Source of the DNA: Paraconiothyrium sp. Pb-2020
Taxonomy: Eukaryota; Ascomycota; Dothideomycetes; Pleosporales; Didymosphaeriaceae
Assembly: GCA_022419385.1 (NCBI GenBank)
Contig: JAJUBI010000005.1
Coordinates: 1,240,001 to 1,304,000 of the forward strand
Direction of reading: 5' to 3'
DNA length: 64,000 nucleotides
The notes beneath the pieces were generated by a model. That model made no database searches. It was not told where the DNA came from and saw only the letters and a program-made list of their open reading frames with translations. This document shows positions 24,426-35,899 of the stretch, in pieces (position 1 is the stretch's first letter; every line of letters starts with the position of its first letter). Both the position numbers and the translations under genes were made by a program.

Positions 24426-25696
24426 ATGTCTATCCCGAGTATTGAGCTCAATGATGGCAACAAGATGCCCCAAGTGGGCTTCGGCCTGTGGAAGGTAAAC
24501 AATGACACCTGTGCTGATCAGGTGTACGAAGCCATCAAGGCCGGATACAGGCTGTTCGATGGTGCTTGCGGTAAGTGAACAACATTGACTCCTCAATCAG
24601 CTTCAAGACGCTGTAGCTCGAAACTTGAGTGGCACAAACGACAGAACCCAACGAGGGCTCGGTGCATGTTGATCCGTACGCAGCTGTTTGGAGATGAGGT
24701 CGGATTGCAGCGCCGAATATCCGGTGGTAACCGGGATCCCTGCACAAAGGGGCGTTTCTTCATGCCTCTGTCTGTTCACTAAGACATCAAATGCTTGGTC
24801 GCTGACGTCTTCCATTAGATTACGGCAACGAAGTCGAGTCCGGCCAGGGTATTGCCCGCGCCATCAAAGAGGGCATCGTCAAACGAGAAGACCTCTTCAT
24901 AACCTCAAAACTATGGAATTCTTTCCACGACCCCGAACAGGTTGAGCCTATCGTCAAAAAGCAGCTCGATGACTGGGGCATCGACTACTTCGATCTCTAC
25001 CTCATCCACTTTCCCGTCGCTATCAAGTACGTGGCTCCCGAAGTACGCTACCCGCCCGGCTGGTTCGTTGACGATGCGGGCACCAAGATCGAGCATAGCA
25101 AGGCGAGTCTAGAGAGCACATGGAAGGCCGTCGAGCAACTGAAGAAGAAAGGGTTGTCCAAGAGTGTGGGCATTAGCAACTACACTGGGGCACTACTACT
25201 AGATCTCTTCACATACGCGGAAATCACCCCTGCAGTGTTGCAGATCGAGCACCATCCATACTTCACGCAAGAGAACCTTGTAAAGCTTGCAAAGGAACGC
25301 GGCATTGCCATCACAGCGTACTCATCGTTCGGGCCTTCGTCGTTTATCGAGTGCGACATGAAGGTTGCGGCGGATACCCAGCAGCTGCTATCGCACGACC
25401 TGATCACTGGAATTGCGGAGAAGCACGGCAAGACTCCAGCACAGGTCCTGTTGAGGTGGGCGACACAGCGCGGTCTGGCCGTGATTCCCAAAAGCAACGA
25501 TCCGAAGCGGCTAGCACAAAACTTGGATGTTGTAAGCTTCGATTTGGGCACCGACGAGATCCAGAAAATCTCGGATCTGAACATCAACCTTAAGTTTAAT
25601 GTACCGACAAACGTATGTTCTATCCCTTGCACGGTGTGGGTCAAGGACGTTGCTAATTGATCGCAGTATGGCATTCCATGCTATGTGTTCGCGTGA
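24426..25696 (+). CDS. XYL1: NAD(P)H-dependent D-xylose reductase (aldo-keto reductase)
   Basis: Exons are 24426-24570, 24819-25612 and 25667-25696 (322 aa, the exact typical length). The first intron is long for this genome (248 nt). The last exon codes only nine residues (YGIPCYVFA). The AKR2 core is intact: GFGLWKV near the start; the catalytic Asp and Tyr in FDGACDYGNE, split by intron 1; catalytic Lys in ITSKLWNSFH; catalytic His in YLIHFPVA; and the cofactor loop IPKSNDPKRL. It reduces D-xylose (and L-arabinose) to the polyol, the first step of fungal pentose catabolism in the cytosol. The reductive step is usually NADPH-dependent. A TATA box lies 105 bp upstream. Other AKR2 members (glycerol dehydrogenase, aldose reductase) are less likely given length and motifs. 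Confidence 0.93.
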
Positions 25697-26244
25697 ACTT
25701 GAGCTCGAATTCGAGATGTTGGGATATAGTAGGGTTGGCGTAATTGCTATAACAAGGTACAATTTGTCTAATGCATCGAGACTGCCATTCTTGCGGGTCT
25801 AATGCTGATGCTTCCTTTACTGATGCTATTTATGTCGTTGCACCCTACCTAGGTAGGTAGTATTCAAGAACTTTGCCCTTGCGACATATTGACGTGTCGA
25901 ACACGTTTGCTCTTCTCCATCATTATCAACAGTGCTAATCGGAACATTATATCTTATCGTGATAATTGTATAGCAAGCTTCATTGCCGAAGAGGCGTACT
26001 TCTCGTATTTGTTTCTTTCAGCTGTGGCTGCATCAGACCCAAACCGGACACTACCATATCTTATGCGCCTTAAGCCACGCCCTGCCCAGACCTCGTTCTA
26101 TACATGCAGCTGAGGATAGCCGCCGCTACTAAATGTTGCGAGGCTGCAGTTCAAAGGGATGGCGGGCCCAAACTCGCATTCTAGCGTTGATAGCCCACAA
26201 CCTCGTACGCGTCTTCATTCACGAAAGCGCAGTGCGCATTCACC
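25697..26244. other. intergenic
   Basis: 3' flank of xylose reductase and promoter of the next gene. It contains the 12-bp palindrome CTACCTAGGTAG (entered separately). No gene is seen. Confidence 0.45.
25845..25856. repeat. 12-bp perfect palindrome CTACCTAGGTAG
   Basis: Perfect palindrome about 150 bp downstream of the xylose reductase stop and 390 bp upstream of the next gene. It is extended on the right by another GTAG. Similar ACCTAGGT cores recur in ascomycete intergenic DNA. Whether it binds a factor here is unknown. Confidence 0.5.
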
Positions 26245-28060
26245 ATGGCTATGGACTTTGAGATGCGACTCCCAACGTCTCAATACCTCTTCCTGTTCTT
26301 AGTTAGAACATTTGCTGCGCCTTTGGACGACAAAGCGAATATGCGAAACATCACCGTCACTCTGCCCGAAGGCACACAAGTCTTGAACGATTCCGAGATC
26401 ATTTGCACGCCCGCCAAATGGAAAGACATCGCCATTTTCTTCCTCGTAAATTATGTAACCCATGCACTCACCACCGTCGTTCTCCCTGGTGAGGGTTGGG
26501 AATCCTACCTGACGAACGCGCTCGCTTCACTCATGTTCCCCGGGTTTGGCGCTTATCGTGGCCTGCGAGCCATCTTTGTCGGCTGGGCGACGGTGCGCAA
26601 GCGGTTTAGGTCAGAACCGTGGGAACAGGGAGATACGAAGAACGTGCATAAGCATAAGGCGAGAAGGGCGCGCGATTTGCAGAAAGCGAGAAGAGCTGGG
26701 GCATTGTGTATGATCGTGAGGACCAGTGACTGGGTGCCCAGAGATGGTGATGAGATCGATAAGAACGTAATGCTGGTCCAGAGTTTCCTCAATGGAAATA
26801 GCAAGAAAGAGACGGTGGTCACGGAGCAAGAGATGGAACCAGGCTCTGCTGCGAGATTCAAACTTCGAAATGAGGAGCATGTCGGGAAGCTCAAGTGCCC
26901 TTGGTAATCAGCTGCACACGTACTCTACGCCTGGGACGTACTGTAGGAAGCGCTGCCCGGATTCTGTCGGATCGAGAACGATACGCTGTGCCCCTGCAGA
27001 GCTCTCACCGGGGTATTCCATCATCATGGTTCCAGCATGCACTCCGGTTCGCAACCTTATTGACGATGCTGCAGTTGATCGCATCAATTCTAACTACGAC
27101 ATCATGAGAGGCCTCGTCGCGCTAGTGCAAGCTCTGCTTGCCATTCAAACCCTCTATCAGACACGTGGTAACCAGCTCGAGAGGTTCGGATATGCGGCCT
27201 TCGGACTGACTGTTGCACCCTACGCAGTTATGAGCTTGGTTAATCTCCTCGGTTCACTTGCACGGCCCGACTACGATGCCGTGTACATGGTCGGCTCGCC
27301 TATAATGATGGAAGAACGAAGAAGAAAAGGCCTGGACGGATACTACGATGGCGTGGTTGGCGAGGTCTTCGAAGCAGACACTGATAGAAATGAGTCATTC
27401 GCTGACAACAAAGTCGAAGAGGGATCACAGTTTATTAAGAGTCCGGTCAAGTTCGTCACTGTGAACAAGGAGTTGTATGTCAAGTTCGCAAACTGGGGAG
27501 TGGCTGCGTCTCCTTATCACCACCCACCTGACGAAACCTTTGTCAAGGTGATTACGGGCGGCACGACACCAAATTCTGCGGCACCCAGGTCGCTGTTCGT
27601 CCCTAACGCATCGCCTTTCTCCTACAATCGCGCAAAGAAAGGAGACATCAGTCGCCCTCTGCCTTCTCCTCTCGTTCTCGACATCGTCAAGTGGCCTGGC
27701 AAGATTCTTCCCCGTAGCACACGCTATATCAAACGCAGCCGCTACTTTGCTTTTGCCCTTTCTCTCTCCCCGGTCATCATTATCTTTGTGCTTTCGAAGT
27801 TCAAGTCAGGCAACAGCACGATCTTTCAGCAGGCAATTACTATGCTGTGGCTGGCTTGGGGTAGCGTCATCGGGTTCCTCGTTGCGAAATACGAGAAGAA
27901 AGACACGATCGGCGAGAAGGTCGATGGCGTAACAAGGGTATGGAGTGTGTTGGTTAAGGCAATTTACTTCCTTGTACTTGGATGGCCTGCGATTGTGGGT
28001 TGGTGGGTTGTGGCGGAGATGCTGCTGGACTATGGCAAGTGCGTGAAGTTGCCTGGCTAG
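26245..28060 (+). CDS. polytopic membrane protein, fungal-specific, uncharacterised
   Basis: Exons are 26245-26903 and 26947-28060, joined by a 43-nt intron (TG|GTAATC...GTAG|G) that restores a single frame of 590 aa. An N-terminal signal or signal-anchor lies at about 10-25 (LFLFLVRTFAAPL). A lumenal stretch with N-glycosylation sites follows, then CTPAKWKDIAIFFLVNYVTHA leading into membrane segments near 58-76 and 88-105. A basic cytosolic loop ends RRAGALCMIVRTSDW. More hydrophobic helices follow at the start of exon 2 (two segments), and three near the C-terminus, for about seven in all. The CTPAKW / NYVTHA / RAGALCMIVR order is, to my memory, shared by a large uncharacterised family in filamentous ascomycetes. 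No enzymatic motif is visible. Confidence 0.75.
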
Positions 28061-30038
28061 GCAAGCTGGTTCTATCCCGACCGTGACTGCATGTTAACTT
28101 GCGTCATTTCTTATATATACCCGTTGAGGCTGCTTCGACCCTTTTCCGTAGCCGCTTCAGCTCTCCGAACGGCTTCGTGTAGTGGTCGAAGTAGTAGAGC
28201 AAGGATCGGTCCCCTAGAGGCTTCAATCAAGACGGTCTCTTGTGACAATCTGTTTGACGGGGGATGGTTGTCTGCTTTCTGTGGTCCTTGTCTCCACCTG
28301 TGAAGGTAAAAAAGCCAAACGATAGACTATTGGCAGGGGTCTGCGTTTCAGTTGCCATGATGAAATAAACGGAATGTGAGGGAACGAATAGCAACTGGAT
28401 ACCTGTGTAAGGTGAGTCGGTTTAGGATACCATACAAGGTTGAGCTCTCGCAGTGGTATTAGGAGGCCTGATGATCCCGGCTGGCTAATCCTTCGTTATT
28501 GGTTGACTAATAAAAACGCAAAAAACATACAACAGCGGGTATTCGCTGCTGGTCACCCACGCAACTACTAATCCGCCGGTACACTGCTTGTGTAAGGCTG
28601 AGCGGACGGGAAGCCCAATTTTCAGTGTCCTATGGTCGTATGTGGAAGACATAGTACAAATGCCGATATATATCTCGTGCTATCACTACCCTAGAAAACT
28701 TCGGTCAGAAGCTAGGACGATACGCCCTCGCAGGATAATTGACCTCGCTGCAGAGCATCCGGTAACTCTTGAAATAGAGGAAGTAGTGATGAGACGGGTT
28801 GTTCTTCAAAGAGATCTTTGTCTTGTTGATAAGAAGTGGAGGCGCAAACATGGCAATCTTCGTGGAGTTGAGACTTGAAAAGCTTTCTCATCGTAACGAT
28901 GAGGATGCAACTAGCTTACTCGATCCACCAATTCTATCACATCTATCATGACTCTTCCGTGAGTCAATTTCTTCTACAGAAAGATACCTCCCACAGTCCG
29001 CGCAACAACATCCGGGCTCCCAGGCACGACCACCTAGCCGCAGGACGATGGATCAGTTTCGCCGGCTACAGTGGTCATCCATAGCTTCCACCACAACGAA
29101 TGTAGCGGTGAACAGCATAGTAATCAACACCAGCAATGTCTTACTCGCGAGCTTAAATCCGCGAACGCGTCCGCGTCACGAGGTCATCAGATGATATGCT
29201 GAGGTCCAAGGTTAGCGGCACGCGCCCACTTCCCACTCGCGGTGCCGATCTCCCGCCAGCCCAATCAATGCCACGCAAACATCTTGCCCCAACACCGCCG
29301 ATTTGCTCGGCGCTGGGCCCCCAACTGTGCCGCTGGCATCCAGGGCACGAGGATACAGAGCCTCGATCAGTATTCTTGAGGGCGGAAGGAGAGATGCTGC
29401 GGTCGTAATGCGCCTCTGCGATAGGAATGAAGAGTTTGGGGTGATCCCGGAGTGTGGTCGGTGATCCGTCATCAGTTTATTGAATTGATGATGAAAACAT
29501 GCTGGTTTGTCATGGGCAAGACGACAAGGTTCCGCTCCAGATGCAACAGCCATGCGTTGCGGTCCAAGCTCTGCCTGCTTGCACACGATTACAAAGTCTC
29601 ACACTGATGAACCAGCCCTTGCTCGCGGCAACCCCGCCCTTTCCCGGCTGCACGCGCTGCGCTGGCTTATGTAGCTTTTAAATCCTATGCTCTACTCAAA
29701 CCGCTCGCGGCCCATTCCTCGCTCGCCATTGTTCCGTCTTCACGCGAATCTTGCCCGGAGCTCGAGATCGCGTCTATTTTGTTTATTGTGTGGGTCCATA
29801 TCGTAGGGTTTATTCGATAACGATCTGTACTCTATGTTGCATGACGTAACGCGTGCGAAAGAAAGTGTGTGCTCCGGGGATCCATCGGACGGAAAGCCCG
29901 GATACGCGGTCACGGCGCGCGAAAAGACATCTTCCGCGACGACCGCATCGAGAGTCAGATAAAATCTGCGGAATCGCAGCGAGCGTCCTTCTTCAGCTTG
30001 TCGTGCCAAAATCCGCGTGTTCTGCGCTTCACCTTATC
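28061..30038. other. intergenic, nothing firm
   Basis: About 2 kb. One frame, 28588-28878 (+, 96 codons), is rich in Arg/Glu/Val and could be a remnant, but it has no domain, start context or splice partners. The region before 30039 is the likely promoter of the four-TM gene. Confidence 0.35.
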
Positions 30039-30825
30039 ATGAGTTTTCTTGACGTTCCGCAGGGTCGGTAAGTCGTTTTCCGTGGTTCATTCCGAGCTCA
30101 CCTCCAAGACTGTCGCGAAAGCTTGACGAGCTGTGTATGCACGTTTGCATGGGATGTGGCTGACTTTGGATGCACAGAGCCCTCGCGATTATTCTCCCGT
30201 CTGTGACGCTTATGGCACATGTTGCTACCTTTGTCGTGCTTGAAGCCGTCTTCGCCGAAACCTGGGGTTCTTCATGGGTAGCCACATACGATTTGATCGC
30301 TGCTTCGGCGAGCGCCATTGGGTTGCTAGGTGCAGTGCATGTACGCCACCCTGTATATATTCAACTGTTGTGCGGTGGTCCACTGTACCGCTTGAGTGCC
30401 GACCGAAGACAAGATCACTGACCATGGAGCAGAGGCGGCGCATTCTCATTGCAACATATTTTCTCTTCCACACCATCACGCTTTCCTTGATCAGTACCGT
30501 GCTGCTGATCAACGTCCTTCCATCTGTATTCGCATCAAGCAGCCCATTCCTATCACAATTGAGATATGAAGAGAACTTCGAGAGAGCTATCTGCCAAGAA
30601 TTAGATAGCGGATTTGGATGGGACGAACGATGGCTGAACGATTGTGCATCTAGTTTCAGCACCCTTTCTAGAGGCTCGATGTGGGCCGGCGTGATCTTGA
30701 TGACTGCGCAATGGCTGGTTCTCATTAGTCTTGGAAGCTGGTTGCGAGAAAAGCCAGCAAGTGCATATAACGGCGAATTAGAGAAGAGGCAGGAATCAGG
30801 CATTAGTCAAGGGTACAAAGAGTAG
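30039..30825 (+). CDS. four-TM membrane protein, uncharacterised
   Basis: Exons are 30039-30067, 30178-30340 and 30433-30825 (194 aa). Introns have GTAAGT and GTACGC donors, the second with a CACTGAC branch. Four hydrophobic helices are evident at about residues 12-35, 42-62, 68-95 and 148-172. Between the third and fourth is a 50-residue polar loop with two Cys (AICQEL and LNDCASS) that could pair in a lumenal loop. The C-terminal tail is short and charged. The layout resembles small fungal tetraspan or MARVEL-type proteins, but no signature proves membership. The gene converges on the F-box gene 65 bp downstream. Confidence 0.7.
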
Positions 30826-30890
30826 AAATACAAACAAGAAATCAAAAAGAGCAACACGAAATGACGCAAAAAGATGGGGATGATGAAGAT

Positions 30891-31811
30891 CTATGGTGGC
30901 ATCGAACAAGGGAATTCAACGGCGGTCGTGTACTTGTCGATGTCAATGCTCATGCGGCCAGTCAATCTAGTAGGACGGCCAGCTTCGGTATGATTTCGCA
31001 TGATACCATGATCGGACCTGGCCACGTCTTCATAATAGACGGGCATTTGGATGATCGACTTTTCCGGTGTGGCGCCTAGTACTGTGTCAGCCCACGCATC
31101 ACAACGTACGCCTGGAACTTTAATCTGACCTGCGCCGATGAGGTAGAACTCACTTGGATTCCAGCACTTCTCTTGAACATACAATCGTCCGGCGATCTTC
31201 TCTTGTGGGTTTTCGTTCGCACCAGCCGCAGTGTTTCGCCAGAAATGGAATTTCTTGCATTGAGGTTCGTTGTTGACATATCGGGTGTACGTCCTGACTA
31301 TTCTGTGGCCGCAGCTGCTACACTCGCAGTTGCACTCGTGCCAACCCTCGATACAGCCTTTATGCATGCACATTCTCGCCACGTCACTCACCCATTCGTT
31401 TCTCCCGCCAGCTTCGGTCCGGATTACTCGAGCAAGGCGACCGACATGCCAGGCGCAAAAAGATGGCGGAAGGTCCACAACTTGGGGTCGCGGCGCGTCA
31501 GGCTCGAATGCAAGGGGCAGGCATGCTGGGCTGCTCGAGGATGAAAACATCGCCATCGGATACATTTCCTTGCAAAGGATACATCGCAACTGGTGACGGT
31601 CCTCGTTTGGTGGAGTGCGAAGTCTCTCGATGGCAAATCGAGCGCATGGATCTAGCTTGTGGTTCTTTGAAGGTGGTAGTGCCAGCAAGATGCTATTGAG
31701 GACCGGGTGAGTGAGCTTCAGTGCTAGGATGCCGTCCGGTGGCAGAAAGTCGCTAATTCCGAGGAGAAGCTCTGGAGGTAGCTGTAAGAGGTACGGTGTT
31801 GTCGATGCCAT
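30891..31811 (-). CDS. F-box protein with Cys-rich region
   Basis: Intronless, 306 aa. The F-box lies at residues 8-40 (LQLPPELLLGISDFLP then LKLTHPVLNS), right after the start, as usual for fungal F-box proteins that bind Skp1 in SCF ubiquitin ligases. A Cys/His-rich region of about 77-175 follows: CILCKEMYP, CAWHVGRL, CMHKGCIEGWHECNCECSSCGHR. This may bind zinc and probably selects substrates. The C-terminal third is featureless. Many Dothideomycetes and Eurotiomycetes carry expanded families of this exact layout (F-box, then CxxC and C-x-C-x-C-x2-C). Targets are unknown. The start is the first Met in the frame, followed by the F-box at the expected distance. Confidence 0.8.
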   Translation of the reverse strand: MASTTPYLLQLPPELLLGISDFLPPDGILALKLTHPVLNSILLALPPSKNHKLDPCARFAIERLRTPPNEDRHQLRCILCKEMYPMAMFSSSSSPACLPLAFEPDAPRPQVVDLPPSFCAWHVGRLARVIRTEAGGRNEWVSDVARMCMHKGCIEGWHECNCECSSCGHRIVRTYTRYVNNEPQCKKFHFWRNTAAGANENPQEKIAGRLYVQEKCWNPSEFYLIGAGQIKVPGVRCDAWADTVLGATPEKSIIQMPVYYEDVARSDHGIMRNHTEAGRPTRLTGRMSIDIDKYTTAVEFPCSMPP

Positions 31812-34396
31812 CTAGAACATCATGTGTGCGCCACCTGTAGCATGCGCTCAAAGTGTATCGTTAATCCAAGGGAGTAAGTTTAGGAGGAAGAAGAAGGGAG
31901 GAGCAGCGGGACGGCGTGTAGCAATATGGCACCGTTTGGCGTTGACGTGGTCGCGCAAGCAAGCAAAGTCATGAGGGACGGTACTCAGCTTGAGCATAAA
32001 GATGCAGTGTGACTAGTCAACATCATGGGGAAGTTGCGACTCACATTCTTACGGTGGAAGCAACATTTGAACTCTTCCTGTGAACGGGTATACACACCAA
32101 GAGTGCAAGCCATCGCTGATGTGAGTATTCCTGGTGATCAGAGTGTCTCCGGACCCGTTTCACAACCTGTTTGAGTGAACCGTGGCTGCCGGTCGGTTCA
32201 ACCGGTGGCGGTACGCCCAACGAATCCGCCAGAACTGGAAAATGGGCAACGGAGGCTCCAGCATAATGTCAAGGTCCCGTTGCACCTTATGGTCGGTTTC
32301 TGAGACTTAGTAACAATTGCCTCTACGCGTGATGAGTGGCTGTGACTAGACAGTGGGGCACAGTCAGGAGCGATGTTGGTCACAGGGTACAATACTGATT
32401 TTGAAGCATCGAGAGCTGAGCCAGGGCAACGTGTAGAGATATATACTTGAATTGCCCATGAGGATAGGAGGTCGCAATGCACAGTGTAGGCGAGCAGACG
32501 TGAGTAGGCGGCAGGGATCAGCGACCAACCAGTGAGCCTGAGGGAAGTCCGAAGCGCGGAACGTGCCCCATGGTGCTTCTCGTACTAGCAGAGCGCCGGC
32601 TGTGCAGAGCCCAACTCTTGCGATATGTATTGATAGGACTCCGCCGACGCCAGACCGCAGGGTGCTCACTGCGACTTAGGTAAGACGTGCAACAAGTGAG
32701 ACTGCTGCGAATTGCACGAAGCTGACCTCCGCAGCGACCCGAGGAGCTCCCGTAAGGCTCGCAGCACGGCAGCAAGGCCGATATCTGGCATACGATGCGC
32801 TCCACCAGCGCCCAGGGTTGTGCTGGCTACTGTTGCCGCGCCGCGTACCATGCACTTCTGCAAGTGTGAACGGTCTGTCAGCACGGTTCACGCTGGGTTG
32901 CCGATTCACAGAAGCGCTGTAACCGCAAAAGAAGAGGCGGCTGCACGCTCCCAACCACTTTTGGCATCAACGCCGCGCACCGTCACTGCTGGAGAGCTGC
33001 ACATCGCATCGTCCGCGACACGCCAGCTGCACCGCATGGCCAGATAATGCGGCAATACTCACCATCACGATCGCGCATGATCCCGTCTTCGATGCCCTCG
33101 ACCGTCTGGCGCAGAAGTGCGATGATGGAATGGCACGCCACGGATGGATGGTACAGGAAGACTTGCAAGATGCGTCAAATGAGCAACCTTCATCGAGGTC
33201 CAGCTCATTGGCGCGCCATGCCCATCAGTCAAGACATGGTCAGCGACGCCGGTGGGCTGCGACGATCACACTGGCAGCAGATGCAGTCTCCTGCCGAACC
33301 AGGACGGCGTAGAGAGCGCGAGTATTGGCCGGCGATGGGCGTAGGGTCGGACGGCAGTAGAGGTGGGGTGTGCAGATGCCAATGCCAACCCACATTCGTT
33401 TCTTTTCAGACTTCGTGTGCAGTAGCGTGCAGCAGCAGGGCGGACGCTCGTTCTGCGCCGGGGAGCGGAGCATTTGCAGCTGCAGACGCAGGACGGGCTG
33501 CTGGGCTGAGGAGGGCGGCTGTCGAGGGCAGCATCACTCGTAGATATATGCCGCGCGCAACAGAGGGTCCCCAGCAACGAGCACACGTGCGGACGGGAAA
33601 AGGAGGCCGGCGCGAAATCTAGGAGAGATGACGGACCTGCTACGACCGCGAACCGCCGGGCGAGATATCGCCAGCCAAGCGGCGGTGCGCGCTTGAGATG
33701 CATGTCCCGCAGCTCGATGGAGGCTGGCGCCAGGCTCCTTCTCGGACGTCATCTGCAGAGTGGCCGCCTGTCCGGCACTGGCAAACGGCCACAGTGGCAG
33801 CCTGCGGAGATGGTGATGGCGGAGCTTCCGAGGCAAGGCTGGCGGACCCTTGACTTGGATTGCGTGGAGACGTTGGTGAGAGAGCGGGAAGCAAGCCTAA
33901 TTGCGTGCATTCTACGTGGGCCCGTGAGCAGCTAAGCCGAAATTTAAGAGCGACGGCCCCCTTGGACGGAGGACCTCGAGGCTTTCACACGCGGCGTTCT
34001 CCACACCTCCTCTCATCCTCGAGTCCTGCACTCTCTCGCCGCTTTCACTGTGGGTGAATAGCTGGGCTGTCGCTCCTTCGTGCCTGTCTGTACGCCGTGC
34101 AAGTTGGTCTTTTCACCCCCTTGACTAGTAAGCCTCCCCAGCCGACGGCCTGCGGCGCGACCCGAACTCTTGGGAAAATCTCTGCGACCCTGATCCGGCC
34201 TCCACGCACTCCTTTGTCTTGTTTGTTTGCTGCAAAGCCGCGCACTGGTGTTGCAATTGACGTCTTTGTCACTGACCTTTTGTCCAGGTGCCGCTCCCCT
34301 GTCCGGAACTCCCTCATCCGGCACCTTCTTCTTCCGCTACGGGCACGATATTCTGGCTTCCGAGCAGTAATTCGCACCGAATCCGCACTCGCAACC
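31812..34396. other. GC-rich intergenic region
   Basis: About 2.6 kb, GC-rich from 32.6 kb on. No full gene could be assembled. A coding-like antisense segment at 33061-33171 that ends exactly at a GTGAGT donor is discussed in the findings. Long overlapping frames such as 33047-33622 (+) and 33266-33703 (-) are expected in GC-rich DNA, where stop codons are rare, and carry no domain. The last 300 bp are pyrimidine-rich and probably the promoter and 5' leader of the next gene. Confidence 0.4.
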
Positions 34397-35899
34397 ATGG
34401 CATACTACCAGCAGGATCCCTCGTCCTCGTGGCCAGCCCCCGGTCGTCAAGCATCGGCATCATGGGAGCAGCCGCAGCCACCGTCGCGCTCAGGTACGGG
34501 ACCACGCTGAAAACAAAGCCATACGAGCAAATCATAACAAAAGCCGCAGGAGCGAGCTCGACGGTCAATCGCGATGAGTTCAATGCCTTTGCTTTTGCCT
34601 CCCAATTCGAGGGTACGTCTCAAACTCACCGACAACTTTTGTCCCCCGACTACGGACACAACTTTCTAGGAGTTGTGAGGATTGGCACTGTAGATGTGGA
34701 AGATTGGGCGGACATGGGCTGATGTGTGACTGCAGACGTCGAGCGGGCTATCGAGAACCTGGCCAAGAGCGGCGCTGGCAAGGGCTTCGGCTTCCCGCAG
34801 TATGGAGGTCGTCGCGAATCTATGCCCGTTGCGGGTGGAGGTCCACGTCCCTATCAAGACTTTGGTACGGCCCGCAAACACCCAACACACGACAACCGGC
34901 TAACGCCAATAGACCCACGCATGGGCGGCGGACCGCAGCGTCACCATTCCGTGAGCGAGTACGACGGATCGCGCTCCCACTCCGCGTCTAATGTTCAGGG
35001 ATACTACCAGAACCAGCGCAACTACGGTCCTCGTCCCAACGATGCCGACCAGATGGCCCAGGCGAAGCGTCGCATGGCGGCCCAGCGTGAGCGCGAGCTG
35101 CGCAACTACCACCAAGAGCAGCAGTACCATAGAAGTAAGGACTCGGAATCTGGGCAACAATAGTAGAAGGATGGTGGTTAACTAGGGTAATGCAGATGTT
35201 TCTGGGTCCAAATCCGACCGCTCGATGAGTCCCAATGCGATGAGTGAAGACGAGCGCCGCGAGCTCATCGCCCGCCAGCACCGCGCGTTGTACGGCGACT
35301 CTTCGCAATTGTACAATAACAATCCCACGTCGAGCCAGGACGTTCGCGTTTCTGGAGCCGGTCGCGGCCCTTCGCCTCTGGCTTTTGATCCGTTTGGCAT
35401 GCAAGCTCCCGGCGCTACTGGTGAAGCTCCGGTTCAGATGCCAACACGAGGCGACAAGGATGTCGCTGGCGGTGCGCAGGAGGCCCGTGCCAACAGCAAC
35501 TCGTCTCCTGGCTCAAGCCAGAATCCAGCGTTCGCCCTCTTCGACAACGCTCAGCAGGCCAGTCGCACATCCAATTCGTCCCCTGGTGGATCTCCTCCTC
35601 GTCAAGGCTCCAAGGTGAACGGTTCTGGTGTTGCCCCTATCGGCACTCGTCCCATCGCCAACCAGGGTCAACCCGCTGGATCTTCTCTAAGCAAGGGCAG
35701 GACTACGCCCCTTCCGTCGCCTCTGAGCTACAATCCTTACAATGCTAGCGAACAAAATGCTAATACTAATGCCACCACGTCTGCGTCTTTGATTCCTTCC
35801 TCCACGGTTACAGACAACAAGGGCGTCGGCATGGGCTGGAACAAGGGCCCCTGGGGCAGCACCCCAAACCATGGCGTCCAAGCCTCTGTTTGGGGCTAG
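34397..35899 (+). CDS. low-complexity cytosolic protein, uncharacterised
   Basis: Five exons: 34397-34493, 34550-34612, 34736-34864, 34913-35134 and 35196-35899 (404 aa). All have GT-AG borders and consistent phases. The N-terminus is Gln/Ser/Pro-rich (MAYYQQDPSSSWPAPG). A short conserved-looking block follows, EFNAFAFASQFEDVERAIENLAKSG (split by intron 2), where the FAFASQFE/VERAIENL part may be a helix. Then comes a Gly/Arg/Tyr-rich part, a charged helix (AQAKRRMAAQRERELRNY, about 165-185), and a long Ser/Asn/Gly/Pro-rich tail with blocks such as PFGMQAPG and ending GVQASVWG. No catalytic domain is seen. It is largely disordered and could be an RNA- or actin-patch-associated scaffold, but that is a guess. 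Confidence 0.72.

Noticed and set aside
33047..33622. 191-codon + frame in the GC-rich gap
   Set aside because: Stop codons are rare in this GC-rich stretch, composition is Arg/Ala/Met mixed without domain, and it overlaps long frames on the other strand.
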